In this document: positions 22,264 to 33,745 of the stretch, piece by piece
Layout: every line of letters begins with the position of its first letter
Position numbering within the stretch: the first letter of the stretch is position 1
NCBI GenBank assembly: GCA_025331565.1
Contig: JAFREQ010000030.1
Coordinates: forward strand, 124,001 to 188,000
DNA from: Holacanthus passer
Taxonomy: Eukaryota; Chordata; Actinopteri; Pomacanthidae
Direction: 5' to 3'
DNA: 64,000 nt
Notes under the pieces: generated by a model
Seen by the model: only the letters and a program-made list of their open reading frames with translations
Told to the model about the DNA's origin: nothing
Databases searched by the model: none
Made by a program: the position numbers and the translations under genes

Positions 22264-23950
22264 CTATTATTGTTATTATATTGTCATTATCTTTATTGGT
22301 GAAATCGCAAAGTAACAACATACCGCCACCTACTGTATCAGAGCATGTTACTAAATCATATAGATACTGATTATATGAAACTAAACGTCTTTTCTATTGA
22401 TGTCTCCCTCGCTGAATTATATATATTTATTAGTACATGTTCTACATTTTCTACCAAATTACACCTCTAAAACAAGATTTGAAGGCCTCTTTTCCATTAA
22501 ATACAGTGTATAATTACAATGTAATGGAGACACTACATCAATCAACCTTTTCCACAGCAGACTTTTTGACTTGTCATAGCAGGAAATGCTTTGCTTCATG
22601 TAAACATACCATGCCAGTGAGTGAACACAATACCTGGAATGCAGCCTTCATTGATGTCATTACTCCTGTGCTCTTTCCTACTATGACATGTCAAAATGTC
22701 GGATGTGAAAAAGGCCTATTCTGTGATAATGTCTCAATTTATCGCCTGCATCCCTTTCCTTCAAGATGTTAATCACCCTAGCTACAACACATGATTTCTC
22801 CTCTACAAGTTACCATTATTATGTCATTGTCATTTGTCATTCCACTGAAAGACAACAACACGTACTGTAAGTGTTTCTGTAGAAAATATGTATGTATTGC
22901 TATTAAATTCCAGTATAAACTCACCAATGCACACATCTATATTACCAGGATTCTTTGTATACATTGTCTTAAAGTTATCCAAAAGCTCTCTACTGATGTG
23001 ATCAAAGGCTTCAACACATCAACACGACCATCAAACATGTTTTACCCTATGGGAGTCTAGCTCTCACCAGAGGATATAGGTAGTTATTATGTGAATTATA
23101 AGAGTGTTATGAGTCTAATAATGAGGAGACCCAAAAAAATTTATAAACTATACTGATTAAGCAGCTTAATGGAACTCTGGGGTTGGCTTTTGCAGATTGA
23201 AGGGTGGGATTGATTGTAGATTTATTCCACATAGACAGAATTGTTCTGTAACTAGAAACAATTATTATGCTTCACGGTTTGCTCATATATGCTAACTGTT
23301 GCAAATTTTAATCTTAATCTCAACATATATATTTTGTCCTTTAAAGAAAAAATCAAATTACTTCAAGGCATATGACAACTCTGAGTCATAAGGCCAAGAC
23401 AACTCTCAGTCATAAGGCCAAGAAAAAAAGAATGAAAGACACATTTCACTGCTGATTATTTATTTATTTCAATCATTTCATGGTACAAGTAGTTGGTTGG
23501 TTATTATTGTAATGAATAACCAACCTAATTAGATGATGATAAGATGATAACCATAATATAGTTATGTAAAAGCTCCTCCTTCTTTACTACATTGTTGCCT
23601 AAATGTATCACTGAAGTTTATTATATGGAGAAAACATCACTCAGGTCAAGTCAAGAACAAATTTAGATTTCTCACATTTGCACACTATATTTACAACATG
23701 ATTGCACATTTTATATCAGATAAACAGATAAAAGAAAAAAAGAAATCACAGTTTTTATGTCGTCTTCATCTACACATACGGTAAGTATGTACAATAGGTG
23801 CTACATGCATCTTACGTAAGTGAGCACAGGGTTCATGATGACATGATGTGTTTGCATGGAGAGGCTTGGCTCCTATAGTCATGTTTATTTAGTCACAGTT
23901 GATTTTATTACCTGCTGTTAATTCAGTAGGGCTAACACTACAGTGCTGTT
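22264..23950. other. intergenic sequence and LITAF-domain gene 3'UTR
   Basis: AT-rich sequence without a supported gene. At 23455-23470 the plus strand reads ATTATTTATTTATTTC, which gives AATAAA poly(A) signals on the minus strand. The LITAF-domain transcript probably ends there, making a 3'UTR of about 0.5 kb. Confidence 0.5.
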
Positions 23951-25889
23951 TCACATGCGTTTGTAGACATGCAGGACAGTGTTACAGGAAGGGCAGGAAT
24001 GCTCCACGTCCTTGCAAGCGTTCACGCAGAATGGGATCAAACAGCAAGGCCAGAGCCTGGTGTGGAGTTTCAGAATAAAGTCAAAATAATGCTTCATCAT
24101 GTTCACATCAATGTGTGCACTGTAAATCAAATCAAGCTTGTTCAACTTAGTTTCTCTGCTGCCTCAAAAATGTGAGCTAACTGAACTTAGGTTGAGTAAT
24201 TGGTTCAAAGTCATCATATGAGTTTTGAAAATGTAAAACCAACTGAGAGTTTTCTGAACTTATTAACTTATGCTCTGCTAATATGGAGATCATGTTTCTT
24301 TACAAACGTGATTCAGCGAGTTGAACAATCTAACATTCATTCAGCTTATTTTAAATAAAAAGCAACTCAGGTGAAGTCATGTTTATAAGTTCTGAAGTGG
24401 TCTGAAACTAAAAATAGGAAAGTTTAAGTTGAATTAACTTGAAATCAAGAAAACGAAGAACAATTAAGAAAGAAAAAAAATATTTAGGTTAAGTTGGTGA
24501 GAAAAGATTAATTGATGACTTGATTGATGTTTGACAGTGTATCTGAGTTTATATGGGTGTGTGTGTGTTACTCACATGAGGACTCCTACTACGCCACAGA
24601 TGATCCAGGTGAGCAGACCGTTTTTGTACTGGGTGTTAGTGACAACAGTGTTTTGGCAGTGAGGACACTTCATCTGTCCAGGAACATCAGTGGGCATCCG
24701 CTGCACCACCACCACCGGGCTCACTGTGAGGAAGACACCCAACACCCTGTGACACCTGCTGACGAGCACAGTCCACACCTCCTCACTCCTTTGCTATGTT
24801 CTGTCATTTTGAAACCATTTCAGCTCGTGACAGACAATTAGAGAGAGATACTCACCAGAATGGATGACCTGAGGTTGTTGTACAGAGTACTGGTAAACGG
24901 GCTGCTGAGCTGGAAATGAGAGACGTTTAGGTGGAGAAAGGTTAAAGAGAAAGATGCTTGAGAAATCTGTGTTCCCTTTTGGCCCATGGTCCATCATTAA
25001 GTTTCAGATTTGGCCCCCCCTCAGGGTGGTGCCAGGGTCTTTTTCAACATCTTCTTTTCAGAGCTAGTATATAACAATACACCTCGTATTAAACAGTGAG
25101 TGACAAGTTGAAGTGGTGATGTGTGGGATGAAGGTCTGCATCTCACAGTCTCTTAGCTCTACCTGCTGTCTACTCGGAGAACTGCACTATACTCCAGTCT
25201 GAGGTCACATAAAATGGGACATTGTTCAGTTTTGTCTTTATCCAAGTCGAGCCATACAGCCGAATTTTACTTTGGTAGATAATTCAAATGGATAATCCAA
25301 AAGCTGAGATTTTAAAACTTGTTTGTCTTGGCCACTTCCTGTCCTGCTGTTTTCACAATAAAAGATTTTTTAATGGGGACTAACCTCACCAGCAATACTC
25401 AGACATTCTGGGCCTGCAGCAAATCACCAACCCATAACCGAACCCGACACTCTCTGACTTGTTGTTCTTTGCTATGTTATCATTTTGAAGCTATTTCAGT
25501 TCATGATGAACAATTAGAGAGAGATACTCACCAGATTGGATGATCTCTTGTTGTACAGAGTACTGGTAAACGGGCTGGTGAACTGGAAATGAGAAAGAGA
25601 CGTTTTGTGGAGAAAGGTTCAAAGAAAAGATAAACTAGCTGCAAGGTTCCCACCACATGGACTTAAATGACAGGGGTAACTCATAAAGGAAGAGCATTAC
25701 AACATTACAGAAAACATAAAAACAAGCAGGGAAAGTGAGACAGATGAAATTCCCTGACTTCTTACTAGGTTGGATGACAGGCTGAGCTTGGTTGACTTCC
25801 ACAGGGGGCCCGGGGTACGGTGGTGCTGCCATTGCTGGCATTGCTGGCATTGCTGGCATTGCCGGAGGAATTCTCTGATCCTTTTCCAT
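23951..25889 (-). CDS. LITAF/SIMPLE-domain membrane protein
   Basis: Five coding exons on the minus strand: 25889-25766, 25582-25532, 24909-24856, 24723-24576 and 24056-23951. They join in frame to 160 residues (human LITAF has 161). The N-terminus is Pro/Ala/Met-rich, with PAM repeats at 9-20 and PPYPGPP at 23-29. Residues 42-58 and 59-76 are near-identical copies of QPVYQYSVQQ encoded by two duplicated exons. The C-terminal LITAF domain holds the first zinc knuckle CPHC (96-99), a hydrophobic membrane-inserting stretch (about 112-137) and the second knuckle HSCPSC (145-150), ending YKRM. Family members are endosomal/lysosomal monotopic membrane proteins that bind zinc through these two CxxC sites. 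The classical PPSY motif of mammalian LITAF is absent, so I do not commit to litaf versus a LITAF-like paralogue. The start is the only upstream ATG in exon 1. Confidence 0.9.
24118..24540. mobile_element. non-autonomous TIR element in the last intron of the LITAF-domain gene
   Basis: The left end CACTGTAAATCAAATCAA pairs with the right end TTGATTGATGTTTGACAGTG as imperfect terminal inverted repeats. The interior is rich in AACTTA/AAGTTGA words. This matches the look of a common teleost CACTGTAAA..TTTACAGTG MITE. No coding capacity is present. Confidence 0.65.
24790..24955 (-). repeat. exon-containing tandem duplication, copy A (copy B at 25470-25635)
   Basis: The segment holding the third coding exon of the LITAF-domain gene, plus about 50-65 bp of flanking intron on each side, is repeated at 25470-25635 around the second coding exon. 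Both copies share GACAATTAGAGAGAGATACT or its near match, the 10-residue coding core, and GGAAATGAGA..GACGTTT beyond the acceptor. Both exons are phase 1-1, so the duplication keeps the reading frame. Confidence 0.85.
24981..25426 (+). repeat. duplicated segment, copy 2 (pair with 21749-22180)
   Basis: Same sequence as 21749-22180 with scattered substitutions. It also has an extra TTTTGTCTTTATCCAAG-type insertion near 25230. It lies between the two duplicated LITAF exons, in the same orientation as copy 1. Confidence 0.8.
25830..25865 (-). repeat. 9-bp coding tandem repeat (PAM repeats)
   Basis: Four units of CATTGCTGG (the last is CATTGCCGG) encode successive Pro-Ala-Met triplets at residues 9-20 of the LITAF-domain protein. 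The unit is a multiple of three, so length changes would be in frame. Confidence 0.9.
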
Positions 25890-26804
25890 GATGTCTACTA
25901 AAGGACGGCAAACTTGTAAGGCAGAGAAAATACAGTAAGGCTACTTTTTAATCCTAATCCAAAAATCAGTTCTTCTGATCTCTCTGAAAGAAGTGAAGTG
26001 GAGAGGTTGAACAGAGCAGCTTGAGTAGTTAAAATGGGGGCTTGACTTGGGTAAAGACTAAAACCTGGAATCTCAACTATCTGTTGGCACTGTCCCTTCT
26101 TGCTAATCAAGTTGTAGAGCATTTTAAAGCAATGAAAGGCAGCTCACACCCTTTCCATGACACTGACACACCAACAAGCTGGTTTGGTGACGTGTTTTTA
26201 CACTGTAAACATGTCTGGCCATCTTTACAATGTGGTGCTAAACAAGAGACACCAGTTACTGGAAGAGTTGCTGCTTTCACTTGATCAAAATTTCCACTGT
26301 TATCTAGGTCAAGCTTAGGTAAATTATACTTTGATCTCATTGTTGCAACAAAAACACAGTGAGTGCCAAATGCCCAAAGGTCACAATGGGATTTTTATAA
26401 GCAATTTATTTGTGTGTAATTTCTCTGATGCACTTGTCACCACCTAACGCTAGACGGAACTGTCTTGTCGAGTCGAAGTTATCATTCTGCAGAGGAGTGC
26501 TGGCCGAACGAATTCAGATGGGATGACTGAGTTGAGAAATGTGTGAGAAAGCTGCGTCCATTCCTGCCTCAGTTTGTGTGTGCGTGTGTGTTGTGTGAAG
26601 AATACATCGTTTACGGTGACAGACATAAGGAAACAATATGTAGAAATACAGGAATGCTGCAGATCGAGCACAACAGAGGAAACTAAGTCATAAACATAAT
26701 ACTACTTTTTACAGACAACATATTAACATGTCACAGTAGGAAAAGTACAGGTGTGATTAATGACATTAATGATGGCTGAATTCCATATAGCTGCTTTAGT
26801 TTCC
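25890..26804. other. upstream of the LITAF-domain gene
   Basis: Presumed 5'UTR/promoter region. No TATA box, CCAAT box or second coding exon could be placed with confidence, and no other gene was seen. Confidence 0.4.
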
Positions 26805-26933
26805 GGGTCCTGGTATTGACCCTTTTCACGACAGACATTTTAACTTGTCATAGGTGGAAGCAATTTTGTTAACAATGGCTCAATGCTCCAGTAAGACATG
26901 ACAGTGTGGACAGCAGGGATAATACCAGGACCC
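26805..26933. mobile_element. 129-bp element with perfect 13-bp terminal inverted repeats
   Basis: GGGTCCTGGTATT at 26805-26817 is the exact reverse complement of AATACCAGGACCC at 26921-26933. The interior is non-coding. Size and structure fit a miniature inverted-repeat transposon. No clear target-site duplication was seen. Confidence 0.55.
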
Positions 26934-26949
26934 TGTTCACCTTTTATTA

Positions 26950-27635
26950 GCAATGTACGGTAGGGAAAATTTATTGATTGAAGGCTGACTACTTCTCGGT
27001 CAGCAAACAAATTTTAGCAAATTTGTGACATTGACTAACGTAACTCCTTTGTAAAAAAAAAAAGGTCAGATTTCCTTGAGTTGTATTCCTTCCATTGAAG
27101 CAGATGACACTCTGATTTGATCTACTCATCAGAGGCTCGTTCAAGTAACTCAACTTGCTTTGCTTTCTCAGTGCTCGCATAAATGTTCAATTGGGGTTCA
27201 GATCAGCTGACTGTGGAGGAAAGTCTGTGACAGTCAGGACTCCTTAGTCTTCTCTGGTCGTCAAGTAGTTCTTGCAAAGCTTTCAGGTCATTATCCTGCT
27301 GCAGCATGAATCCTTCTCAACAAAGATGCAAACCAGAGGGCACAGCATGTCTCTGAAGAATGGAGTGGTGCTTCTCCTTTGTCAGGGTGTGGTCAATTTG
27401 GTGCAGGTGTCCAACTTCAGAGTAGGCAAAACACACCTGGACTGAAATATTCCCACCATCATGTTCCACTCTTGGTTTGATCCACTTTGGTATCATTCTC
27501 TCTCCTGTTTGTCTCCTTACATACACCCTTCTGTTACAGCCATAAATCTCAGACTTAGATTCTTCAGAAAATAGAAATACTGTCTTTCCTGCCATCCATT
27601 GTGAAATACTGGTATTTCTTAGCCCACCCACTCAA
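26950..27635 (-). mobile_element. decayed Tc1-like transposase
   Basis: Minus-strand frames preserve the second half of a Tc1/mariner DDE transposase. Reading leftwards: VFLFSEESKSEIYG (first catalytic Asp replaced by Glu in the SDESKF motif), RVYVRRQTGERMIPKWIKP, HDGGNISVQVCF, LHQIDHTLTKEK and ILQRHAVPSG. After a frame change come LQQDNDLK (QQDNDPKH motif) and SEPQLNI (DLNPIEH motif). Frameshifts and stops make it non-functional. The N-terminal DNA-binding half and the TIRs were not found. Confidence 0.8.
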
Positions 27636-27639
27636 GTTT

Positions 27640-28760
27640 TTGGCCTTTTTTCCCCTCCTGAGAAGAGGCTTAGAAACTGCTACTTGTCCTCTGAGGCCGT
27701 CTTCTTTTGGCCCAGGACATTGAGGGTTCTGTGCAGTATCTTAGTTGTTCCTTGGACTGTACTCTTCTGGACAGGGACCTCAAATGTTGTTCCTGGAATC
27801 TGCCAGAGCCACTGTCCCAGTTTGGGGGTCACAGCTCCTAATGCTCCTATCACCACTGGAACTACTGTGGATTTTACTTTCCACATCCAATCGAGTTATC
27901 AGGACTGATACAGGACTGATACATTGATCACTGTCTTCTGTTCCTTGTTGACCACAAAGTCTGGTTGTTTAGCTATTACCTGCTTGTCAGTCTGGAACTT
28001 GAAGTCCCATTCTCAACTACCTTTGGCTGTGTCTTCAATTTGGACTTTCAGCCTGTGTTCAGTACAGATGTTCCAGTACACTATCCCAGCCACTTGGTTA
28101 TGCCTTTCAGTGTATACTTTCCCACCAAGCATCTTACACCCTGCTACCATGTTCTGAACTGTTTCAGGGATGTCTTTGCACAGCCTGCATCTTGGGTCTT
28201 GTCTTAAGCGCCCGTTCTTGTGCTGCTATGATTAGAGCCTCTGTGCTTCAGTCCAGCCTTTTCTATATCAGCCACATCATCTTTTTGTCTATGGTACATC
28301 CAATCGAGGGCCCCAAATCTTTTTGCTCATTGACATCAATAGCCAGCTGTACCCTCCACATTGTGAGGAGTTGCATGACCTGATATCTGTGGCCTTTATT
28401 TCCTCCTTTGGCCACTTTATTACTCTAGCTGGATATCTGATGATTGGTAGGGCATATGTTTTGATGGCTTGGATCTTATTCTTCCCACTGAGACCTACCT
28501 CACTCTCTGGAGGTATTTAGCTGTAGTTGACCTCCCTGCTGCCTCCCTGTGGTTTCTGTTTGCCTGTGGGATACCCAGGTCCTGTCCTGTATGTCTGTTA
28601 TCCTGCCACCTGGTAATTCAATGATCTGAATGAGGGGGTTCAGGACTATGCCGAACAGTGCATGACCTTGGTATATGCCACATTTGATGGTTACCTGTGT
28701 GATCGTCTTGGGCCGCTTGTGTTGTTTTCCACTGAGGCACTGAGTTCTTGTTAAAGGCTA
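27640..28760 (-). mobile_element. decayed non-LTR retrotransposon, RT and C-terminal part
   Basis: Minus-strand frames at 28618-28681 read GIYQGHALFGIVLNPLIQII, a decayed reverse-transcriptase GDxLSPLLFxxxLNPLS block. At 28386-28485 there is an IKTYALP-like RYPARVIKWPKEEIKATDI segment. At 27705-27886 the frame reads MWKVKSTVVPVVIGALGAVT then PKLGQWLWQIPGTT, a C-terminal block I know from repetitive fish retroelement proteins. The frames are broken throughout. It abuts the Tc1-like remnant and shares its orientation. Confidence 0.7.
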
Positions 28761-31700
28761 TTAGTGTTAGAAAGTGAAGGCTTTCTTGTAGACATTTAGA
28801 AAGTGGAGCTTGAGCTGAGAATTTTTTTGGGTGAAACTACAGTTTCTAAGGTCAGGAATTAACTTTCATGCTGAATCAGAAAGTTAAAATCATCATTAAC
28901 ATAATCATCAGTTTTCAGTGTCGCCAATGAATTTCTGTTGTTCTGTATTCAGCGTGTGACATTTCTCTCTTTGCTTGTGTTTTCTGTGTTTGCAGCATTT
29001 TTTTTCAATCATTCTAAATCATGCCTGTCATCTTATCATCGGTTGCATGTTTTCTTAAGCTTCATGCGTTGTGCTTTCTTGTCAGCTGTACAAATCAGAG
29101 AATGCGGGTGGATACAGGTGAGTGATGGTAAATCTCGTCCAACCTGTTCTTTAAAAATGAAACTGCTTTTGAATGAACACATTGCATTCAGAATGGCTTA
29201 CTCTGTCAAACCCATGATGATGGTAATGATGATGATGGTTCACCTTGTAATCAGGTTCAGGGGGCCATATCAAAGTTATAAAAAATCCCAGATGGTTAAA
29301 TGTGACTGTTACTTAACATTTCTTTCATATGTGACAACTAGTACTGGTAACTGGTACAAGCATTAAAACCAAGCAACATATCATACATTCCAACATTAAG
29401 TGAGGTTTACTGTAGTTGTTTCACCTCACAACAAAGTACAAGACATTACATTTATATACACTTCACAAATTTTGTTTGCATTCAGCACAAATAGCAGTTT
29501 TCTATCATACTTTTTTTTTTAAAAACAAAAGATTATCTGATATTCAGTACAATGATAGATGACCCTTTCCTGAATCTAAAGAACAGACTGACTCAGAATT
29601 TAGCTGCTTAAAACCTCAACAACACTCCAGACTCCAGACCCAATTCCAGAAGACATGCTGTCAAGTTGCTGTGTTTGATTTTGACTTACAGAATCATACA
29701 AGTCAATAAAATCAGACAAACAAGAAACTTTCAGGTTCTGCTGGCACCTGATATTTATTCATACTCTGAGCCCGTGTGTTTAAGTTTGATTTTCTTTCAA
29801 CAGATGTAACGCTGCTTACCTTGAGCCCGGCCCTGCTTCTTCCTCTGACGTTAGGGAGTAACTGAGTAAGACAACAAGGCAAATGTTAATGTAGTGTGTC
29901 AGGAAGAAGGTGGGGCAACACTGTGAAAAAGCTGTAGTTGACATAAGTGTGGATCACACCTTATCTGATTTCCAAACTTCAATGTAAATTTCAACATATA
30001 TTTGCTCAACTTAGTCATATAGCGCTTTATTTGTAGTCTGTCAAAGGACTTCCTCATTACTTGTTTCTGCCATGTCTTTCCAGATTAACAATTTCACAGA
30101 ACTCTTCAAAGAGACTCTATTATATTGTTATTTTTGTTATTAGTGTAGTTTGTGTTATAGTATTAGATTCTTACATAATATGTTATATATTTATTGATGG
30201 AAAACTTTATCTCTACAGTAGAAACTCACTGAGGGAAAGCTCTCTGTTTATGGGTATATACAAAGAATAAATGTGACAAGTACTAGTTACATGTTATGAC
30301 ATTATAAAAGACAATATCCACCAAGAGGTAAAAATAAAAACTTAATAAATAACAACCAAAAAAAAAAAAAGACAAGAAACACATGAAAGGACAAGGATAT
30401 CAATTAAGACATTTCATATTCAATTTGTTTTAATGTTGGGGTCAAACTGTGAGGTGCACATTACTAACTGTAATCGGAGGAATTTTTAGAAGAAAAAACT
30501 AGTTTATGCAAACAGGGTATATTTAGATATGTGTTAGTGTAGCATGCAGTAAATGTCACTGGAACAGCTTTGTTTTGATATTCAAGGTAATTGGCAAAGC
30601 CTGAAGCAAGATATTTGGGGATATATTCAAAGAAGAGTAAATAATCACAGTTTGGAAGGCCAACATGAAATCGCTTTAAACAATAAGGATGGTGTTCTAT
30701 TTTCTTCTTATTATAAGACCAAAACAAACATTGTATTAGCCTGTTGTTTCCCTTCCTGTCTCAACCCAAACCCCACTGGTTCTTACTAAAGATGTAAATC
30801 ATGAAAAATGGGTCACAAATACATACTTTCATTTTTTTTTTTTCAAAGGCTAAATGATTTACTAAAACAGCAGGGCACTGTAGGCTTGAGCAACCTTATT
30901 CAGACAGAGTAAATAGTGTATTTGTTGGGGACTGTTTTCAACTGTGAATTAATATGATGTATGAGGGAAAAGGGTTCATTACAATGAAAGAACATTAGAA
31001 CAAATTTTTAATAGATTTTGGGCAACAAGAGGTTTATGGCACAGAGGAATATGATATATAAGGATACACACACAATTCTTGTTTGAGGGAATCAGCTCCT
31101 TGTCAGTTTTAGAAGAAAGTAAAATATCACCAGACTTTCATTTTTATTCAAATCTCTCCCACATGAGCTCCTGTCACTTGCCCTGGGGTTAAAATGGCTG
31201 TCTTTTTACTAGTGCAAAATGTCATAGTATTAAATGTTGCCATGTTGGTGGTATTCCCAAAATCCCTCCAAGTATCCCAAAAGGAATTCTCAGACAAAAT
31301 GCAGTGTAACAGTGCAACATCACCAGCAGAGGGCTCAGTGTGACACACATTGAAGTGTGTTCCATCCAGGATCTGAAGAGAAGGACAGCTCGGGTTGTCA
31401 GTCAGATCAAGTGAGTGACAAACCCTCTTTCATGGAGGTTGAACTGTCCGTAATATGAGAAGCCGTCTATGGTTTTACCTCAGTATTTATAATGTGTGTG
31501 TTATCACATTCATCACTTGCAGTTGCTTTTAATCAAATTCCGTGTTCTGTTTTCACTCCCATCATTGTTAGGATTCATGTAGCTCCTCATCCCTTTAAAG
31601 CTCGTCAATGATATGAGAATTTCTCTTGTAATGCTGCGTGCCGGCCATATAAGAAGTCAACCAGGAATGTCTAGATATCTGATTCGGATCTGGTTTCCTT

Positions 31701-32639
31701 GGACCAGCATTGCTCTTACATGGCCTCTGTGACCGTCCACACCCTTTATCTTTATCAGTCTTTTTCTGTGGCCAGGTTGTGTCCACACACTCGTGTCAAA
31801 AGAGTTTCTATTTGCTTTTCGATAATGAGGCTCAGCTGGAGGATGAAACCGTGACTCAGGTTTTAGTACTGTCACAAAGGACTGTGTGGGATTCCTTCCA
31901 CTGTACAAAGACATGCAGGTCAGGTGATAGACACCCCGGACATGGTGAATCCTGCTTCCAGCCCTTCATGACACTGAACAGTGTAAGTGGTTTATAAAAT
32001 GGATGGATGAGTAGTCCATGTTGAATGTGTGTGTTTTGAGACGCTGATATTTTTTGTCAAAGTGTAGCAAAGTGAGGGCAACAAAGACGTCAGTAACAGG
32101 ACATAAAAAAGATTATTGACATTGAACATGCAAACATGGACTGGCATTTTGTCATCTCTTACAGAAGTGGTGATTTTAATTTGTGATTGTTTTATTTGAG
32201 GAATAACTGTTTCTTTAAAATCTACACACACAACAACAGAAAGTGACATCTGGTTTGGAAATCAGTGTCAATGAAGAGAGACTGTGTCATTTGTTTTCTC
32301 ATTATGACTCAGAAATGATTCAACAAACTTAAGTTAATGACGCAATTATGTCAGTTTGTTATTGTCAGATTATATTATGCGTTGTTATTTTATCACATTA
32401 TCACAAAACAATTAAAACTCTCATATCCTGTCCTGCTCTTTTTGTTACATGTCATTCAGTCATTGTACCCTGTTTTATTTCATACTCACCTCTCTTGTTT
32501 TAGTAACTTCCTGCCTGTGTGTTCCCCACCTTTGTGATTGCTGATTACTTTGCACACTTGCAACATAAAACCTTTAAAATTTTATTTAGATTTGGGTGGA
32601 ATTTTAGGTAATCTTTAAACACCGTCTTGCATTTTTATG
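28761..32639. other. intergenic, no gene seen
   Basis: AT-rich sequence on both strands. A 142-residue plus-strand frame at 28938-29366 and frames at 31595-31997 show no family motif and no supporting splice context. Poly(A)/poly(T) runs occur at 29508-29525, 30358-30371 and 30830-30843. Confidence 0.5.
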
Positions 32640-33000
32640 CTTCATTCTTGCTTGTGAACGACTGAGTCTTTCCAGGATGAACCTTTCAGACCCAATCATG
32701 ATACTATCACCTGTTACCAATGAACCTGTTTACCTGTGAATGATCCAAACAGGTGTTTTTCTGGATCAGTCCACAACTTTCACGGTCTTTTGTTGCTCCT
32801 GTCCCAACTTGTTTGAAACGTTTTGTATGAAAATTCAGAAATCAAAAATTCAGAAAAAAAATCAGTGAAGTTGATGAGGTAAAATATTCATTGGTATATG
32901 TTTTCAATTGAGTATATGTCAAAAAGGATTAGTTATCATATTCTGTTTTATAAAAGTTTCATACAGCATCCCAACTGTTTTGGTATCAGGGTTGTAGGTC
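32640..33000 (+). repeat. TIR repeat family B, longest copy
   Basis: It contains CCTGTTTACCTGTGAATGAT, CCAAACAGGTG, GATCAGTCCACAACTTTCAC and CTGTCCCAACTTGTTTGAAAC, then GTTTTCAATTGAGTATATG, and ends GGTATCAGGGTTGTA. The same ordered blocks occur at 34915-35215, and the last third at 36930-37040 and 6600-6755. Confidence 0.7.
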
Positions 33001-33279
33001 ATGTGATTGTATATTGCATAAATCCTAGTGTCAATCTGTGGCATCTGTTAATGCGTAGGTCTCAAATTTTTACACATATTTCAGGCACAGATGTAACACA
33101 CATGAGGGAGAACATGGAGACAAATATTCATGTATATTCACAGATACATTCACACAGGGATCTGCTGCAGGAACAGATAGAACTGTGTCCTTTAAGCAGG
33201 CTGAGAGGAGAGATGAAAGAAAAAATAGAAAATTGAAGATGCAAAATTAAAGTCAAGTAAAGAGAGGACACTCCCTGTC

Positions 33280-33745
33280 TATTATAGAATTGATTTTACA
33301 GATTACCTTTATAACACTTCATGGTTTAGCTCCCAGTGATGTTGCTGAATTCCTGCTCCCCTGTGAGCTTTCAGATCCTCAGACAGGGCTCTGCTGGCTG
33401 ATCCCAAGTCCTGGTTCAAGACTAAAGATGACCTGGTTTTACAGGGCCCCCTCAGCTCTGGAGCCCCCAGTCTGAGGATCTGAGGCTCCAGAACCAGTGT
33501 CAACTTTTAAATCACTTCTATTAACTAAAAAAGCACACAGTTTTTTCCCCAACATGTCTTATCTGTTTTATTATTGTTGTTTTAATTATATATTATAGTT
33601 AGGTACTTTATTCCATTTTATTTTAGTGTTATTCTGTCTGATCTTATCTGCAGCAGTCCTGGTTCAACCATGTAAAACACTTTGTAACTTTGTATCAAAA
33701 AGTGCTGTAAATAAAGTTGATTATTATTATTATTATTGGTTGACT
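33280..33745 (+). mobile_element. 5'-truncated L2-like LINE, 3' end
   Basis: The plus strand reads ITLHGLAPSDVAEFLLPC, a decayed form of the LHGLAPSYLSDLL motif at the C-terminus of fish L2-type ORF2. Arg/Leu- and proline-rich remnants follow. About 150 bp downstream is the characteristic tail GTAAAACACTTTGTAACTTT, AAAGTGCTGTAAATAAAGTT and then (ATT)n at 33720-33737. Two internal stops make it dead. Confidence 0.75.

Noticed and set aside
28938..29366. 142-residue plus-strand frame
   Set aside because: No motif, and it includes a (GATGAT)n-derived Met run; probably chance.
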